Positions 26,168 through 34,884 of a DNA stretch of 64,000 bases are shown piece by piece; positions within the stretch are counted from its first letter, which is position 1; each line of letters starts with the position of its first letter. Source of the stretch: DAISIL01 sp036822015 (GTDB lineage: Bacteria > Bacteroidota > Bacteroidia > Cytophagales > Bernardetiaceae); NCBI GenBank assembly GCA_036822015.1, contig DAISIL010000009.1, positions 1 through 64,000 on the forward strand. Direction: 5' to 3'. The translations under genes and the position numbers were made by a program. The notes below the pieces were generated by a model that was not told where the DNA came from, searched no databases, and was given only the letters and a program-made list of their open reading frames with translations.

Positions 26168-28987
26168 TCAATGCGCCTCCAGCCAGTCTTTGCCGATGCC
26201 TACCTCCACCTCCAATGGCACGTGCCGCAAGGGCAGGGCGGTTTTCATGGCATCGGGGATGTGTGCTTTGAGGTGGTCGATTTCGGTTACGTGGACTTCA
26301 AAGACGAGTTCGTCGTGAACTTGCAGGAGCATACGGGAGCGTAGCCCTTCGGCATCAAGCCAACGCTGGATGTTCACCATCGCGACTTTGATGATGTCAG
26401 CTGCCGTGCCTTGGATGGGGGCGTTGATGGCGTTGCGCTCGGCATAGCCGCGCTGGGTGGCGTTGCCCGAGTTGATGTCGGGGAGATAGCGGCGGCGGCC
26501 CAGTAGGGTCTCGACGTAGCCTTTTTGCTGGGCTGTCGTGGTGGCCTCCTTCATGTACTCGGCGATGGCGGGAAACTGCTCAAAATACGCCTGAATGATC
26601 TCGGCTGCTTCGCTGCGCGGGATGCGTAGCTGCTGGGCCAGCCCAAAAGCCGAAACCCCGTAGATGATCCCGAAGTTGGCCGTTTTGGCTTTGCGGCGCA
26701 TCTGTCCATCGACAGCCTCGGGGGCGACGTGGTAGAGCTTTGCGGCCGTGGAGCGGTGGATGTCTTGCCCCTCCCGAAAGGCCGTAATCATCGTTTGGTC
26801 TTCGCTGAAATCAGCCATGATTCGCAGTTCGATCTGGGAGTAATCGGCGGCCATCAAGACAAAATCGGCGTTTGGGGCCACAAAAGCCGCCCGAATCTGC
26901 TGCCCCTGCTCGGTACGGATGGGAATGTTTTGGAGGTTGGGATTTTCCGAACTCAACCTACCCGTACTCGTAACCGCCTGGCGATAAGAGGTATGTATGC
27001 GTCCATCCATTGGGCTGATGCTCCTGGGCAAGGCTTCGACGTAAGTAGAGCGGAGCTTTTGCACCTGTCGGTATTCCAGGATGTCGGGGATGATCGGGTG
27101 GGCTTCTATGAGTTGTTCCAGGATTTGCTCGGAGGTCTTGTACTGCTTCGTTTTGGCGGTGCGTTTGGCTTTGGGGTCGAGTTGGAGTTTTTCAAAGAGG
27201 ATGTCTCCGAGCTGTTTGGGCGACTGGATATTGAAGACTTCGCCGGCGTGTGTGTGGATGCTGGTTTCGAGGCTTTGGAGGGTCTGGAGGAGTTCTTCGG
27301 AGAGTTGGTGCAGGGCTTTTTCGTCGATTTGTATGCCGTTGCGTTCCATTTTTGCCAGGACGGCGATCAGGGGCATTTCCACCTCCACGAATAACTTTTG
27401 GTAGTCCGTTTCGATGATCGGACGGAGCTTTTGGTAGAGTTGCCAGGTGATGTCGGCATCCTCGCAGGCGTAGTCGGTGATCTGCTCGGGGGCAAGATCG
27501 GCCATGTTGCCCTGGTCTTTGCCTTTTTTCCCGATCAGATCGGAGATGGGGATGGTCTTGTAGCCCAACAACTGCCTGGCCATGAAGTCCATCCCGTGCT
27601 GCTGCTCGGGTTCGATGAGATAATGGGCAATCATGGTATCAAAAAAAGGCATTGCCAGATGAATGCCGTAGTTGGCCAGTACCATCAAGTCGTACTTGAT
27701 ATTCTGCCCAACTTTCAGGATTTTAGGGCTTTCGAGTAGCTCCCGAAACTCCTCCAGGATGGCTTGTGCGGCTTCACGTTGGGGAGGCAGGGGGATGTAA
27801 AACGCCTCTCCGGCTCGGTAGCAGACCGAAAGCCCAACGATCTCGGCTTCTAGCTCATTGAGCGATGTCGTCTCGGTATCCCAGCAGATAACTTCCTGCA
27901 AGCGCAAAAAGTGGATCAGTTCCTGACGCAACTCGGGTGTGTCGATGAGGTGATAATCGTGGGCGCAGGTATCCAGATCGCGGAGCGGCTGCTCGGCCGG
28001 ACTTACAAAGGCAGGCTCGGGCGATGCCGCGACCGGAGCGGGGGCAGGTGCGGCAAAGAGATCGGCCTGCCCGCCCGAGCGGCTGCCACTGGTGGTCTCG
28101 GCTTGCCCGAAGAGCCGCCTGGAAAGGGTCTTGAACTCGAGTTCGGCAAAGACGGCTTTCAGGTCTCGGGACTTCCGAAAGTCGTTCAGTACCAGCTTTT
28201 GAGGCTCAAAGGCGATGGGTACTTGTGTCTCGATGGTGGCTAGCTGCTTCGAGAGCAAGCCCTGCTCGGCATACTGAACGACGTTTTGTTTTTGCTTGCC
28301 TTTGAGCTTATCGGCGTTCTGGATCAGCCCTTCCACGCTGCCGTACTGTTGGATGAGCTTGATGGCTGTTTTTTCGCCGATCCCCGGAATGCCAGGGATG
28401 TTATCCGAAGCATCACCTTGCAAGCCCAGGATGTCGATCAGTTGCTCGGGACGTTCGATCTGCCAGCGGTTGCAGACCTCCGCAATGCCCCACTTTTCGG
28501 ATTCTTTTTTGCCGGCATAGCCGAGCTTATGAAACAAGATGCGCTCACTGACGAGTTGGGCGTAGTCTTTGTCTATCGTAACCATCTGTACCTGAAAGCC
28601 TTCGGTTTCGGCTTTTTTGGCCAGTGTCCCTACGATGTCATCAGCTTCGTAGCCTTCTTGCATCAGGAGCGGGATGCCCATGGCCTGCACCACCCGAAAG
28701 ACGTAGGGCAAGGCCTGGGTGATGTCCTCGGGCTGGGACTCGCGGTGGGCTTTGTAGTCCGAGAAAGTCTCGTGCCGAAAGGTCGGCCCTTTGGCATCAC
28801 AGGCTACGCCTACATGGGTGGGTTTTTCTTTCTCGATGACCTCCAAAATGGTATTGATGAAGCCGAGGATGGCACCCGTGTTGAGTCCCTTTGAGTTGAG
28901 GCGCGGGCTACGACTGAAGGCAAAATGCGCCCGATAGACGATAGCCATGGCATCAAAGAGGATGAGTGTTTTTTGTGGGTCAGGCAT
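26168..28987 (-). CDS. polA: DNA polymerase I
   Basis: 939 residues from the ATG at 28987 (MPDPQKTLILFDAM). Three domains: 5'-3' exonuclease (1-300; LGLQGDASDNIPGIPGIGEK), 3'-5' exonuclease (about 330-530) and polymerase (about 560-939; LMAADYSQIELRIMADFS, RRKAKTANFGIIYGVSAFGL, LLQVHDELVFEV). The proofreading acidic residues look complete: WDTETTS, GQNIKYDLM and YACEDADIT. It fills gaps in replication and repair. Its start overlaps the end of the upstream 424-residue gene by 8 bp. Confidence 0.98.
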   Translation of the reverse strand: MPDPQKTLILFDAMAIVYRAHFAFSRSPRLNSKGLNTGAILGFINTILEVIEKEKPTHVGVACDAKGPTFRHETFSDYKAHRESQPEDITQALPYVFRVVQAMGIPLLMQEGYEADDIVGTLAKKAETEGFQVQMVTIDKDYAQLVSERILFHKLGYAGKKESEKWGIAEVCNRWQIERPEQLIDILGLQGDASDNIPGIPGIGEKTAIKLIQQYGSVEGLIQNADKLKGKQKQNVVQYAEQGLLSKQLATIETQVPIAFEPQKLVLNDFRKSRDLKAVFAELEFKTLSRRLFGQAETTSGSRSGGQADLFAAPAPAPVAASPEPAFVSPAEQPLRDLDTCAHDYHLIDTPELRQELIHFLRLQEVICWDTETTSLNELEAEIVGLSVCYRAGEAFYIPLPPQREAAQAILEEFRELLESPKILKVGQNIKYDLMVLANYGIHLAMPFFDTMIAHYLIEPEQQHGMDFMARQLLGYKTIPISDLIGKKGKDQGNMADLAPEQITDYACEDADITWQLYQKLRPIIETDYQKLFVEVEMPLIAVLAKMERNGIQIDEKALHQLSEELLQTLQSLETSIHTHAGEVFNIQSPKQLGDILFEKLQLDPKAKRTAKTKQYKTSEQILEQLIEAHPIIPDILEYRQVQKLRSTYVEALPRSISPMDGRIHTSYRQAVTSTGRLSSENPNLQNIPIRTEQGQQIRAAFVAPNADFVLMAADYSQIELRIMADFSEDQTMITAFREGQDIHRSTAAKLYHVAPEAVDGQMRRKAKTANFGIIYGVSAFGLAQQLRIPRSEAAEIIQAYFEQFPAIAEYMKEATTTAQQKGYVETLLGRRRYLPDINSGNATQRGYAERNAINAPIQGTAADIIKVAMVNIQRWLDAEGLRSRMLLQVHDELVFEVHVTEIDHLKAHIPDAMKTALPLRHVPLEVEVGIGKDWLEAH

Positions 28988-30254
28988 AAAGGTTGAGCGT
29001 TTGGTCAATTTTGTTTCGGGTACGAAGGATTTTTTGGTAGGTGCTGATGTTGGCTTGCCAAAAAGGGCTCACGGAGCGGATGTCCAGTTGCCAGGATTCG
29101 GTTTCGGATAAGGGAACGCGCCAGCAGTACTGCTCTAGGGCTTCCATCCAGCGTTCGCTATCGGGCTTGGGCGTATGCGGGAAGACGTGCCTTTGGAAGT
29201 ATTGCCAGAGCCAGTCCGCCCAGCGATCAGGCAGCGGCTGATGGTGCAAGTCCGGATGCAAGGCATCCCAAAAAAAAGCCTTTGGCGCGGCCGCCCACCA
29301 GCGATCTCGCCACTCTGGGGGAAGTTTTGCGGCAAGCGTAGCCAGATGAGGGTAGCTGCGGTCTTTCGTCCGAGCATACCAACATTCGAGGAAAGCGTAT
29401 TGTTGAGCCGGACTGGAGACGCGATGAGCAGACAACACCAGCCCAGCGGCGATGTTGGGATCAGCGACCCAGGCAGAGAGCTGTTCGGTTGGGAGTGCCT
29501 GCCAGTGTTCGTCCTCCATGAGGGCGGCCAAAAACTCGGGTGGGTGATCCGTTGTCCGGCCTTGTTGCCAGGCTGTTATGGCTGTTTGGAGCCGTCCGTA
29601 CCAGGGTTCGGCCCGATGGCGATAAAGTAGGGCTAGGGCTTGTTCGTGGTAAGGCTGCTGTTCCAAAAGCCTGGCCAACAATGGAATATGTGGGTATTCC
29701 TCTTGCTGCCCCATTACCTCGAGCGCGATCTCGGGTGTGATGCTGCCCTGATCGAGTAGCTCGGGGAGTGCCTCGGGCTGTGCTTCGGCATGGCGCAAGC
29801 GTGCGTGCGGGCTAGGCTGGGCGTTGGCGGGATGCCCATAAGGGAGATAGACATGCCACTCGGGATTTTGGGCGGCTAGCCAATGCGCCACGGGGTGGCA
29901 GGCATCGAAGATCAACGGATAATGCGCCGGCAAATGCAAGCCATGCCGAAAAAGTGCGGGGAAAACCTCAGGATTGATCTGCTGCCCGGCCGCCTGGCCG
30001 ATCGCGTAAGCAAGCATGGGATAGGCGCGTCTCTCGAGTAGGTGTTGGAGCAACGCCACAAAAGCAGGTGGGGTTGTATGGGGCAGTTCGGGCAACTGAA
30101 CGGACTTGAAGACCAGGGTAGGCGGCACAAATCCAGCTTTTTTTTGGAGATGCTGCCTGGCTGCCTGCTGCAAGATGTCCTGTGTTTGGTGGACTTGATC
30201 TGGGGGTAGCCCCACAAAAGCCTGCTTAAAATGATTAGATTCAGCGGTTTGCAA
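28980..30254 (-). CDS. Protein of unknown function, translationally coupled to polA
   Basis: 424 residues if the TTG at 30254 is the start; a GTG at 30215 (MGLPPDQVHQTQ) is an alternative and fits better if the TACTTTG overlapping the TTG is a promoter box. The sequence is soluble, all-helical in appearance, and rich in Leu, Ala, Gln, His and Trp, with pieces such as PAFVALLQHLLERRAYPML, WYGRLQTAITAWQQG and RWADWLWQYFQRHVF. This suggests HEAT-like helical repeats. A relation to DUF5691-type proteins crossed my mind but cannot be supported. It ends 8 bp inside polA. Confidence 0.75.
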   Translation of the reverse strand: MQTAESNHFKQAFVGLPPDQVHQTQDILQQAARQHLQKKAGFVPPTLVFKSVQLPELPHTTPPAFVALLQHLLERRAYPMLAYAIGQAAGQQINPEVFPALFRHGLHLPAHYPLIFDACHPVAHWLAAQNPEWHVYLPYGHPANAQPSPHARLRHAEAQPEALPELLDQGSITPEIALEVMGQQEEYPHIPLLARLLEQQPYHEQALALLYRHRAEPWYGRLQTAITAWQQGRTTDHPPEFLAALMEDEHWQALPTEQLSAWVADPNIAAGLVLSAHRVSSPAQQYAFLECWYARTKDRSYPHLATLAAKLPPEWRDRWWAAAPKAFFWDALHPDLHHQPLPDRWADWLWQYFQRHVFPHTPKPDSERWMEALEQYCWRVPLSETESWQLDIRSVSPFWQANISTYQKILRTRNKIDQTLNLYA

Positions 30255-30312
30255 AGTAATCGAACAAAAGTTTTTGATTCAAGTTAAGGTAAATTGACCA
30301 AACAACAAAACG

Positions 30313-30906
30313 ATGCGTGTAGCCATTTTTTCTTACAACGCCGGCAATACCCGTTCGGTGGCCTTTGCCTTTGAGCGGCTGGGTGCCGAGGTCGTCGTCT
30401 CTGCTGCACCCGAAGTCTTGATGGGTGCGGATCGGGTCGTCTTCCCGGGCGTAGGACACGCTCGCTCCGCGATGGATTACCTCCAACAGCACGGGCTGGA
30501 TCGGTTGCTGGGCCAGTTGCGGCAACCCGTATTGGGCATCTGCCTGGGGCTACAACTGATGTGCCGCCACAGCGAAGAGGGCAATACATCAGCTTTGGGT
30601 ATCTTTCCGGTAGCCGTCAAACGCTTTTCGCCCGAAGCCGTCGAAAAAGTGCCACACATGGGCTGGAATAACATCCAATCCACTCAGGGCAAGCTCTTTG
30701 CAGGCATTGGAGCGCAAGATTTCTTTTATTTTGTGCATAGTTACTACGCCGACCCTGACCCCCGTTACACCATCGCCGAGGCCACGTATGGGCATCGCTT
30801 TGGGGCGGCCTTACAGAAAGACAACTTCTGGGCCGTCCAGTTTCATCCCGAAAAAAGCGCGGCCGCCGGCGAGCGGCTGCTCCAAAACTTCCTTGCCATC
30901 GCGTAA
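30313..30906 (+). CDS. hisH: Imidazole glycerol phosphate synthase, glutaminase subunit HisH
   Basis: 197 residues, normal length. Class I glutamine amidotransferase: oxyanion region FPGVGHARSAM, nucleophile Cys 77 in GICLGLQLM, and His 178/Glu 180 in QFHPEKS. It releases ammonia from glutamine for HisF in histidine synthesis. N-terminal IFSYNAGNTRSVAFAFERLG is family-typical. No other his genes are in the window, so it is detached from its operon. Confidence 0.96.
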   Translation: MRVAIFSYNAGNTRSVAFAFERLGAEVVVSAAPEVLMGADRVVFPGVGHARSAMDYLQQHGLDRLLGQLRQPVLGICLGLQLMCRHSEEGNTSALGIFPVAVKRFSPEAVEKVPHMGWNNIQSTQGKLFAGIGAQDFFYFVHSYYADPDPRYTIAEATYGHRFGAALQKDNFWAVQFHPEKSAAAGERLLQNFLAIA

Positions 30907-30921
30907 GTTTTTGTAACTTTG
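30893..30921 (+). promoter_or_regulatory. Promoter candidate for the carboxynorspermidine synthase gene
   Basis: TTG (30893-30895), 18-nt spacer, TAACTTTG (30914-30921; exact TAnnTTTG), 37 nt before the ATG at 30959. It overlaps the end of hisH. Confidence 0.5.
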
Positions 30922-30958
30922 TTTTTCCTCATTTCCATCACTTTTTTCCAGATCGCTT

Positions 30959-32155
30959 ATGCAAAAAGTTCTCATCATCGGTGCCGGTGGAGTCGGCAAT
31001 GTTGTGGTCAAGAAGTGCGTCCAGTTGCCGGAGGTCTTCGGTGAAATCCTCCTGGCCAGCCGCACGCTCGAGAAGTGCCAAAAGATCGCCCAGGAGGCCG
31101 GTGGCAACATCCAAACTGCCCAGGTCGATGCCGACAAACCCGAGGAGGTCATCGCCCTCATCGAGCGTTTCCAGCCCAAGCTGGTCATCAATGTAGCCTT
31201 ACCCTACCAGGATTTGTCCATCATGGAGGCTTGCCTCCAGACGCGCACCCACTACATGGACACGGCCAACTACGAACCCAAAGACGAAGCTAAGTTTGCC
31301 TATCACTGGCAATGGGACTACCACGAGCGGTTCCAGGAGGCGGGTATCATCGGGCTGCTCGGCTGTGGATTTGATCCAGGCGTAACGGGTGTCTTTACTG
31401 CCTACGCCCAAAAGCACTACTTTGACCGCATCGACTACCTCGACATCGTCGATTGCAATGCCGGCGACCATGGCAAAGCCTTTGCCACCAACTTCAATCC
31501 CGAAATCAACATCCGCGAGATCACCCAAAAGGGAAAATATTGGCAAAACGGGCAGTGGATCGAAGTGGAGCCGCTTTCCGTTCATCGCCCCATCAACTAC
31601 CCCGAAGTGGGGCCACGGGAATCGTATTTGCTCTACCACGAAGAACTCGAATCGCTGACCAAGAACATCCCCAGCATTCAGCGGGCCCGCTTCTGGATGA
31701 CCTTTGGGGAGCAGTACATCACCCACCTGCGCGTCCTGGAAAACGTCGGCATGACCCGCATCGACCCCGTCCTGTATGAGGGTAAGGAAATCATTCCCTT
31801 GCAGTTCTTGAAAGCCGTCTTACCCGAGCCGTCTTCTTTGGGCGAGAACTACGAAGGTCAAACCTCTATCGGCTGTCATATCCGGGGCGAAAAAGACGGA
31901 AAAGACCGCTACTATTACGTCTATAACAACTGTAGCCATCAGGCAGCCTACGAAGAAACCGGCGGACAGGGTGTCGCTTACACAACAGGTGTTCCGGCCA
32001 TGATCGGTGCTATGATGATCCTCAAAGGACATTGGCAACAGACAGGTGTCCGCAACGTGGAAGAGTTTGATCCTGATCCGTTTATGGATGCCCTCAACCA
32101 GCACGGCTTGCCTTGGCACGAACACATTGATTCTTTTGTGGAGTTTACGGACTAG
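30959..32155 (+). CDS. Carboxynorspermidine synthase (saccharopine dehydrogenase/LYS1 family)
   Basis: 398 residues. N-terminal Rossmann loop LIIGAGGVGNVVVKKC, then SRTLEKCQKIA, the substrate region GCGFDPGVTGVFTAYA, and the very characteristic CNAGDHGKAFATNFNPE segment, with YNNCSHQAAYEE and AYTTGVPAMIGAM near the end. These blocks closely parallel the Vibrio carboxynorspermidine synthase, which condenses aspartate semialdehyde with a diamine using NADPH. A decarboxylase (NspC) should complete spermidine or norspermidine synthesis but is not adjacent. A plain lysine-type saccharopine dehydrogenase is less likely. Confidence 0.9.
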   Translation: MQKVLIIGAGGVGNVVVKKCVQLPEVFGEILLASRTLEKCQKIAQEAGGNIQTAQVDADKPEEVIALIERFQPKLVINVALPYQDLSIMEACLQTRTHYMDTANYEPKDEAKFAYHWQWDYHERFQEAGIIGLLGCGFDPGVTGVFTAYAQKHYFDRIDYLDIVDCNAGDHGKAFATNFNPEINIREITQKGKYWQNGQWIEVEPLSVHRPINYPEVGPRESYLLYHEELESLTKNIPSIQRARFWMTFGEQYITHLRVLENVGMTRIDPVLYEGKEIIPLQFLKAVLPEPSSLGENYEGQTSIGCHIRGEKDGKDRYYYVYNNCSHQAAYEETGGQGVAYTTGVPAMIGAMMILKGHWQQTGVRNVEEFDPDPFMDALNQHGLPWHEHIDSFVEFTD

Positions 32156-32170
32156 ATAGGTTCTATTGAA

Positions 32171-32211
32171 TACCCCCCAAAAAAATCAGATGTCCTGTTT
32201 TTTTGGGGGTA
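32171..32211. terminator. Hairpin terminator with A7/T7 arm
   Basis: TACCCCC(C) plus A7 (32171-32185) pairs with T7 plus GGGGGTA (32198-32211) around a 12-nt loop. The T-run lies inside the arm, as in bidirectional terminators. It separates the carboxynorspermidine synthase gene from the AT-rich nuclease gene. Confidence 0.65.
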
Positions 32212-32239
32212 CAGCACTTTTAAAAAAATAAAATTTGTG

Positions 32240-34039
32240 ATGAGTAAGATAAGTTACGTCAAAATCCAAAACTTTAAAATTTTTGGTAAAGAAGTTGTTA
32301 TTAATTTTGATAATCCTACTATTTTAATTGGCGCAAATAATTCAGGCAAAACAAGCGTCATTCAGGCCCTAGCTTTGTGGAGCTGGGCGGTCAAGATATG
32401 GTACGACAAAAAAGGAAATGCTAAAAGTCAGGCACAAAAAAATAAAGGGGTATCCCTAAATCGTTTGGAAATAGCGCAAGTACCTATCAAAGAAACACGT
32501 TATTTTTGGAACAAAGCCAGTATTCGTCAGGGTAGTCATAACTACATCCCACTCACCATTCGGGTAGGGCTTCTTTATGAAAATGAAATTGTAGAAGTAG
32601 GCATCAACTTTACCTATCATAGTTCTGACTTGATCTACTGCCAGCCTACACCTGAAAGTTTTGCCGATACGGGATTGGAATGGATAAAATACGCGGCTCA
32701 ATTATCCATCAACCTACTTTATCCCATGTCCGGGATGAGCGATAAAGAGTTTGTGCTTCAGGAGGAAGCCATACGTACACAGATAGGTGTTGGGCAAACA
32801 GCCAATGTCCTAAGAAATATTTGCTATCATTTGTATATCAACAGCAGAGGGGATTGGGAGTATCTGACCGAACTGACGAAAAAACTTTTCTCTATCTCAC
32901 TCAAAGCACCTTTTGTGAGAGCTACCGGTGTACTCGAATTATTCTACAACTACGAAAGCAAAGAAAAAACCATAAGAGATCTGGATATAACTTTGTCTGG
33001 ACGGGGACAGCAACAAATGCTCTTGGTACTCGCTTATCTGTTGAGCAACAGAGGGTCTGTGCTGATGATTGACGAACCTGATGCGCACTTAGAAATCTTA
33101 CGACAATCCCAAATCTTTACCATTCTCAAAGAAGTAGCCAGAAGCTATGATTGCCAAATTATCATTGTTACACATTCGGAGGTCGTCCTCAACGAATCTC
33201 GCTCCGTTGTTTTTTTAGCAGACGGGCAAGCCCAAACCATCTCCGAAAATGCCGATTACAAGTTTATTAAAGATGCCTTGAAGAACTTTGGACTAGAACA
33301 TTATTATAAAGCCAAACTAAATCCGCACATTTTATACGTCGAAAGCAGTACAGACCTGGATATATTACGTGCATTCGCAAAAAAATATCAACACAAAGCC
33401 AGCGATATTTTAACGGGCAAACTGTACTACTACTACACCCAAAACGAAGCCTCTACCGAAGACCTACCCGATACGCTGGAGCGGACATCAGGGTTGTACA
33501 AACCTTTCAGGCGGCACTTTCAATCCATCAAAAAGATCATCCCAGAACTCAAGGCACTTGCCCTCTTCGATGGAGACAACAAGAACAAACAAGACGAACA
33601 GTCTGAAAACTTTGCTGTTCTTTATTGGACTCGGTATGAAATAGAAAATTACTTCATTACACCCAAAGTTATCTTTGCTTTCCTTCAAAAGCAGGTTCGC
33701 CAAAGCCACGGGCCTCTCTTTGAGCAAAAACAGTGGCTTATGTTTGAGCGTATCTTCAATGAAACATTCCTGCTCCCCGTCTTCAATAACAACAGAAAGG
33801 CATTGGATGAATTTAGAGCATTACCCGAAAACCTAAAAGATGTCCAATTTGAAAACTTTGCCTCCTCCAAAAAAGTAAGTGCTTTATTGGCGCACACCTT
33901 TCAGGAGTTTGCCTCGGAAAGTGAGCAGCCTATTCTACTCACAAAGGGTAATTACTATCAACTGATTGAATATACCGAAGTACTTCCCGAAGAAGTGAAC
34001 GATAAACTCGATCAGATCGTCAAATATTTATCGGACTGA
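32240..34039 (+). CDS. OLD-like ATP-dependent nuclease (AAA ATPase + Toprim)
   Basis: 599 residues from the ATG at 32240 (GTG one codon earlier). N-terminal ABC/SMC-type ATPase: Walker A LIGANNSGKTSVIQAL, signature LSGRGQQQMLLVLAYLL, Walker B VLMIDEPDAHLE, H-loop IIVTHSE. From about 365 a Toprim-like domain: ILYVESSTDLDILRAF (catalytic Glu), LALFDGDNKNK (DxD) and RYEIENYFITP, a signature of OLD/DUF4435-type nucleases. Such proteins act in phage defence (OLD, GajA, PARIS). The gene is visibly more AT-rich than its neighbours and stands alone, with a hairpin before it and the lpx operon convergent after it. No helicase or methylase partner is adjacent. Confidence 0.88.
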   Translation: MSKISYVKIQNFKIFGKEVVINFDNPTILIGANNSGKTSVIQALALWSWAVKIWYDKKGNAKSQAQKNKGVSLNRLEIAQVPIKETRYFWNKASIRQGSHNYIPLTIRVGLLYENEIVEVGINFTYHSSDLIYCQPTPESFADTGLEWIKYAAQLSINLLYPMSGMSDKEFVLQEEAIRTQIGVGQTANVLRNICYHLYINSRGDWEYLTELTKKLFSISLKAPFVRATGVLELFYNYESKEKTIRDLDITLSGRGQQQMLLVLAYLLSNRGSVLMIDEPDAHLEILRQSQIFTILKEVARSYDCQIIIVTHSEVVLNESRSVVFLADGQAQTISENADYKFIKDALKNFGLEHYYKAKLNPHILYVESSTDLDILRAFAKKYQHKASDILTGKLYYYYTQNEASTEDLPDTLERTSGLYKPFRRHFQSIKKIIPELKALALFDGDNKNKQDEQSENFAVLYWTRYEIENYFITPKVIFAFLQKQVRQSHGPLFEQKQWLMFERIFNETFLLPVFNNNRKALDEFRALPENLKDVQFENFASSKKVSALLAHTFQEFASESEQPILLTKGNYYQLIEYTEVLPEEVNDKLDQIVKYLSD

Positions 34040-34068
34040 ATTGCATTGCCCATTCGTGAAAAACGAAC

Positions 34069-34875
34069 TCAAAAAACATCTACCTTGTCCTCCTCTTCGG
34101 CATCGCGGCTGCGAACGATTCCCCGCGAGGAGGACTTAATGAAAGCAAATATACGCTGACGCTCCGAGCTATCGGGGAGTTGATCTTCGATGCGTTGGAG
34201 GGCTTCCTGCGTATTGAGACCGCTCGAGTACAAGAGGCGATAAATCTCGTGGATGTTGTTGAGCTGCTGCTTATCGAAGTTGCGACGGCGCAGCCCCGTA
34301 ACATTGACCCCCACAAAACTCAACGGCTCTCGAGCAACGGTGATAAAAGGCGGTACGTCCTTGCGTACCCGTCCGCCGCCGGCGATCATGGCATGGTCGC
34401 CGATATGCACAAACTGATGGGCGGCACTGGTACCCCCCATCACGACATAGTCGCCGATGACTACGTGTCCGCCCAACTGCACAGTGTTGGCCAAAATACA
34501 GTGATCGCCAATAATGCAATCGTGGGCTACGTGTACGTAAGCCATCAGCAGGACGTGGTTTCCGATGCGGGTTTGGTAGCGGTCTTTGGTACCTCGGTTG
34601 ATGGTAACAAACTCGCGTACCGTCGTGTGATCTCCAATCACGACCGTTGTTTGCTCACCATCAAACTTGAGGTCTTGGGGAATGGCCGCCACCACGGCTC
34701 CAGGAAAAATTCGGCAGTGGGATCCGATCCGGGCCCCATCCATGATCGTTACGTTGGGGCCAATCCAGGTATGATCGCCAATCTGTACATCGGCTGCAAT
34801 ATAGCTAAATGGGTCTATCTGTACGTGTTGTCCGATCTGTGCGTCCGGGTGGATGTAGGTATTCGGGTAGGTCAT
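34069..34875 (-). CDS. lpxA: UDP-N-acetylglucosamine O-acyltransferase LpxA
   Basis: 268 residues. Left-handed beta-helix made of hexapeptide repeats (IHPDAQIGQHVQID, IGPNVTIMDGARIGSHCRI), followed by a helical C-terminus. The catalytic His lies in VHVAHDCIIG, with QLGGHVVIGDYVVMGG beyond it. It adds the first acyl chain to UDP-GlcNAc in lipid A synthesis. It follows lpxC-fabZ by 9 bp, so the two form an operon. Confidence 0.97.
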   Translation of the reverse strand: MTYPNTYIHPDAQIGQHVQIDPFSYIAADVQIGDHTWIGPNVTIMDGARIGSHCRIFPGAVVAAIPQDLKFDGEQTTVVIGDHTTVREFVTINRGTKDRYQTRIGNHVLLMAYVHVAHDCIIGDHCILANTVQLGGHVVIGDYVVMGGTSAAHQFVHIGDHAMIAGGGRVRKDVPPFITVAREPLSFVGVNVTGLRRRNFDKQQLNNIHEIYRLLYSSGLNTQEALQRIEDQLPDSSERQRIFAFIKSSSRGIVRSRDAEEEDKVDVF

Positions 34876-34884
34876 GGGAAAGCG

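Noticed and set aside
28980..30254. DUF5691-type protein
   Set aside because: Only a general resemblance in helical character; no motif or MoxR/SWIM neighbour supports it.
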